Positions 14,152-15,638 of a DNA stretch of 15,638 bases are shown in pieces. The DNA comes from Bacillota bacterium (GTDB lineage: Bacteria; Bacillota_H; UBA994; UBA5500), in assembly GCA_012727835.1 (NCBI GenBank), contig JAAYGE010000136.1, positions 1 to 15,638 of the forward strand, read 5' to 3'. The notes under the pieces were generated by a model. That model saw nothing but the letters and a program-made list of their open reading frames with translations, was not told where the DNA came from and did not search any database. Position 1 is the first letter of the stretch, and every line of letters starts with the position of its first letter. The position numbers and the translations under genes are program-made.

Positions 14152-14338
14152 AGGCTTTGTAGATGGTTACCACCATTTCCTCTCCATCTTTACTCAAACC
14201 GAAGATAAAACCGTGATCTCGCAAAGTACGATTACACATATCAATGATCTTATATAGTTCCGGATGGGCTGCAATCTTCTTACTGGCTAGTACTGTCAGC
14301 GGCTCCGGAGGCGTTAACTTGATACCGTCCTGCAACAT
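14150..14338 (-). CDS. DUF4264 / YpmA-like small protein
   Basis: A 62-residue protein matching the pattern I recall for Bacillus YpmA (DUF4264): a Lys-rich lead, LYKIIDMCNRTLRDHGFIFGLSK in the middle (about 28-50) and a closing VVTIYKA. The function of the family is unknown. The ATG is preceded by GAGGAG, which is supplied by the last codons of surE; its stop ends 4 bases before this ATG, indicating coupling to surE. The interrupted surE upstream could reduce its expression. Confidence 0.76.
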   Translation of the reverse strand: MLQDGIKLTPPEPLTVLASKKIAAHPELYKIIDMCNRTLRDHGFIFGLSKDGEEMVVTIYKA

Positions 14339-14341
14339 CCT

Positions 14342-15127
14342 CTACTCCTCTCCATTGTTTGGTAGTTGCAAATTCCACGCGCTAATAGTATCGAGTAAAC
14401 GGTAGTTGGTCAGGTCGAACTGAATTGGCGTGAGAGAAACATAACCGTTTCTTACAGCCCAAACATCGGTGGGCTCCACGTTATTATCTATTGGCTCCTG
14501 CCCTGCCAACCAATAATATGTCCCTCCCCAGGGATCCTTACGCTCCAGTACCGGATTATCATAACGCAGTTGGCCCAGGGTAGTGACTTTTATTCCCCGC
14601 AGTTGCGAGAGCTCCTGTTGGGGAAAATTCACATTCAGCAAGGTGTCGTGGGGCCATGATTTTTCACCTACGGCTTGCACCAAATGGCGGGCCAGCTGGG
14701 CTGCCGGCTCGAAGACCGGATTCCTATATTCAGCTAACGAAAAAGCAACCGCTGGCAATCCCAACATGACTGCTTCTAGAGCTGCAGAAACGGTACCCGA
14801 ATAGAGAACATCAGTGCCCTAATTGGCTCCCCGGTTGATCCCAGATACGTCCAGGTCAATCTGCTCCGGAAAGAGGGCATCCACAGCTAACTTCACACAA
14901 TCAGCCGGCGTACCACTGATGGCGTAAGCGGCTTTAGCCCTCGGTACTTCCATTGACTTGGCTCGTAAGGGCTGAAACATGGTAATCGCATGGCCAGTGG
15001 CACTGCGCTCGCGGTCGGGAGCAGCAACAAAGACGGTGCCGATCTTGCTCAACTCTGCAACCAAACAACGTAAACCCGATGCCATAATTCCGTCATCATT
15101 TGTTACTAGAATACGAAGCTTGTTCAT
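14342..15127 (-). pseudogene. surE: SurE-type 5'-nucleotidase interrupted by an in-frame TAG
   Basis: SurE is a metal-dependent 5'/3'-nucleotidase and exopolyphosphatase of about 250-265 residues. Here the frame runs 261 codons from ATG 15127 but has TAG at codon 103 (complement of 14819-14821). The N-terminal part has the ligands Asp11-Asp12 (TNDDG), Ser42 (RERSATGHA) and Asn98 (SGINRGAN). Immediately after the TAG, in the same frame, comes GTDVLYSGTVSAALEA, which is exactly the family continuation of NRGAN-x-GTD; the missing residue is usually Leu, so TTG to TAG is the simplest change. No frame change occurs. About eight genes here, surE included, end in TAG, so TAG is a true stop in this organism. 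Either a recent nonsense mutation or a sequence error is likely; a 102-residue N-terminal fragment is expected. Confidence 0.88.
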
Positions 15128-15157
15128 CTTTCACCTCTACTCGAAACGATCAGTCCT

Positions 15158-15163
15158 ATTATA
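15158..15163 (-). promoter_or_regulatory. Possible -10 element for surE
   Basis: Minus-strand TATAAT about 30 bases before the surE ATG. The -35 position (TGCAAG) matches poorly, so this is a weak call. Confidence 0.35.
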
Positions 15164-15249
15164 CGTTACTTGTTAGTTAACTTGCACGTTTTTGGCAACA
15201 TGTTCCCCTCCACCCGAGGGAAACCTAGGTTAAAGGAGGTGAGGCTGCC

Positions 15250-15638
15250 ATGCGAAAAAAGCTAATTCGACTGACAGTATTAGCACTCGTAATAGCAAGC
15301 CTGGCAGGTTGTATGCCCATGCGGCGCCCTGCACCAACGCCTACGCCCAACACACCAGTTGCACCGCAACCAGACCAGCAAAACGTGCAAGCCACCGTTG
15401 CTGACCGGGTAGTTAAATTGGTCAATGCCATGCCGGAAGTAAAATCGAGCTATGCTCTGGTGGTGGGCAATGTGGCCATGGTGGGGGTCGACTTGCGTGA
15501 CCAACTTTCCGGCGATAAGGAAAATGAGCTGAAAAGCCGCATCAGTGCCAACACCAAAAAGGAAATACCCGAACTGGCTGAAGTCTGGGTCACATCAGAT
15601 CCCGATTTGGTAACACGCATCCGCGATCTAGCTGGTCG
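15250..15638 (+). CDS. YhcN/YlaJ-family sporulation lipoprotein (3' end outside window)
   Basis: The first 129 codons of a lipoprotein. It begins with a basic n-region (MRKKLIR), a hydrophobic stretch and a lipobox SLAGC with Cys21 as the lipidation site. A Pro/Thr-rich linker follows (about 24-44), then the YhcN/YlaJ domain: ADRVVKLVNAMPEVKSSYAL, VVGNVAMVGVDL and a Lys/Glu-rich helix, followed by AEVWVTSDPDLVTRIRDLA. Family members are forespore or spore-membrane lipoproteins expressed late in sporulation. AAAGGAGGTG lies 8 bases before the ATG. It diverges from surE. No clear sporulation sigma-factor promoter can be picked out in the 122-base gap, which holds a short hairpin (TTCCCCTC/GAGGGAA) and the palindrome AACCTAGGTT. 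Confidence 0.9.
   Translation, partial: MRKKLIRLTVLALVIASLAGCMPMRRPAPTPTPNTPVAPQPDQQNVQATVADRVVKLVNAMPEVKSSYALVVGNVAMVGVDLRDQLSGDKENELKSRISANTKKEIPELAEVWVTSDPDLVTRIRDLAG

Noticed and set aside
14342..14767. Independent gene made of the C-terminal half of SurE
   Set aside because: The ATG at 14767 has no ribosome-binding site and the segment is simply the in-frame continuation of surE after the TAG.
14819..14821. Pyrrolysine or other amber recoding in surE
   Set aside because: TAG is the normal stop of many genes in this window (for example the ATPase, crp/fnr, coaX, plsY and ctpA), and the residue at this place in SurE is normally Leu, so mutation or sequence error is far more likely.

Overview
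The window looks like a chromosomal stretch from an endospore-forming, probably anaerobic, low-GC-lineage Firmicute of the class Clostridia, with roughly balanced base composition. The evidence is a CotF-type coat gene pair, a YhcN/YlaJ sporulation lipoprotein, a type III pantothenate kinase, a DUF4264 (YpmA-like) gene, strong GGAGG ribosome-binding sites and frequent GTG/TTG starts. I cannot name genus or species from the sequence alone. No phage, insertion sequence, CRISPR array or defence island is visible. Almost every gene belongs to a recognisable family, so this is mostly ordinary chromosome with several local oddities.

Layout. (a) 1-1481, plus strand: the C-terminal part of a heavy-metal P1B-type ATPase with an unusual CPG transmembrane motif, followed by a small HMA metal-binding protein, ending in a bidirectional terminator. 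(b) 1531-2220, minus: a Crp/Fnr regulator with an FNR-like set of four cysteines. (c) 2416-5154, minus: an AspT/YidE-like membrane transporter, a histidine-phosphatase-fold protein with a degenerate RHG motif, and an MBL-fold hydrolase. (d) 5251-6591, minus: two small spore-coat-type genes and a divergent coaX. (e) 6628-8193, plus: a consensus promoter, tRNA-Trp(CCA), its terminator, and a MgtE magnesium transporter that starts right after the terminator. A 92-bp structured repeat with terminal inverted repeats overlaps the mgtE stop codon. (f) 8292-10497, minus: ctpA, a small membrane protein gene, and plsY. (g) 10705-13756, minus: three consecutive, overlapping M42 aminopeptidase genes, with a TATAAT promoter flanked by two ACCGGTAAC sites. 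(h) 13924-14112, plus: an unrecognised 62-residue protein. (i) 14150-15127, minus: a surE gene interrupted by one in-frame TAG, followed by a YpmA-like gene. (j) From 15250, plus: the beginning of a YhcN/YlaJ lipoprotein.

Functional themes. Metal transport sits beside a probable oxygen or redox sensor at the left. Sporulation functions recur (coat genes, CtpA-type protease, YhcN lipoprotein). Phospholipid and coenzyme A synthesis are represented by plsY and coaX. The M42 cluster is a dedicated cytosolic peptide-degradation operon. The best candidates for something unusual are the nonsense-interrupted surE, the triple M42 operon with its paired palindromic sites, the CPG/HEAS-type metal ATPase with its partner protein, the FNR-like regulator, and the repeat at the end of mgtE. 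I found no convincing wholly new multi-gene system.
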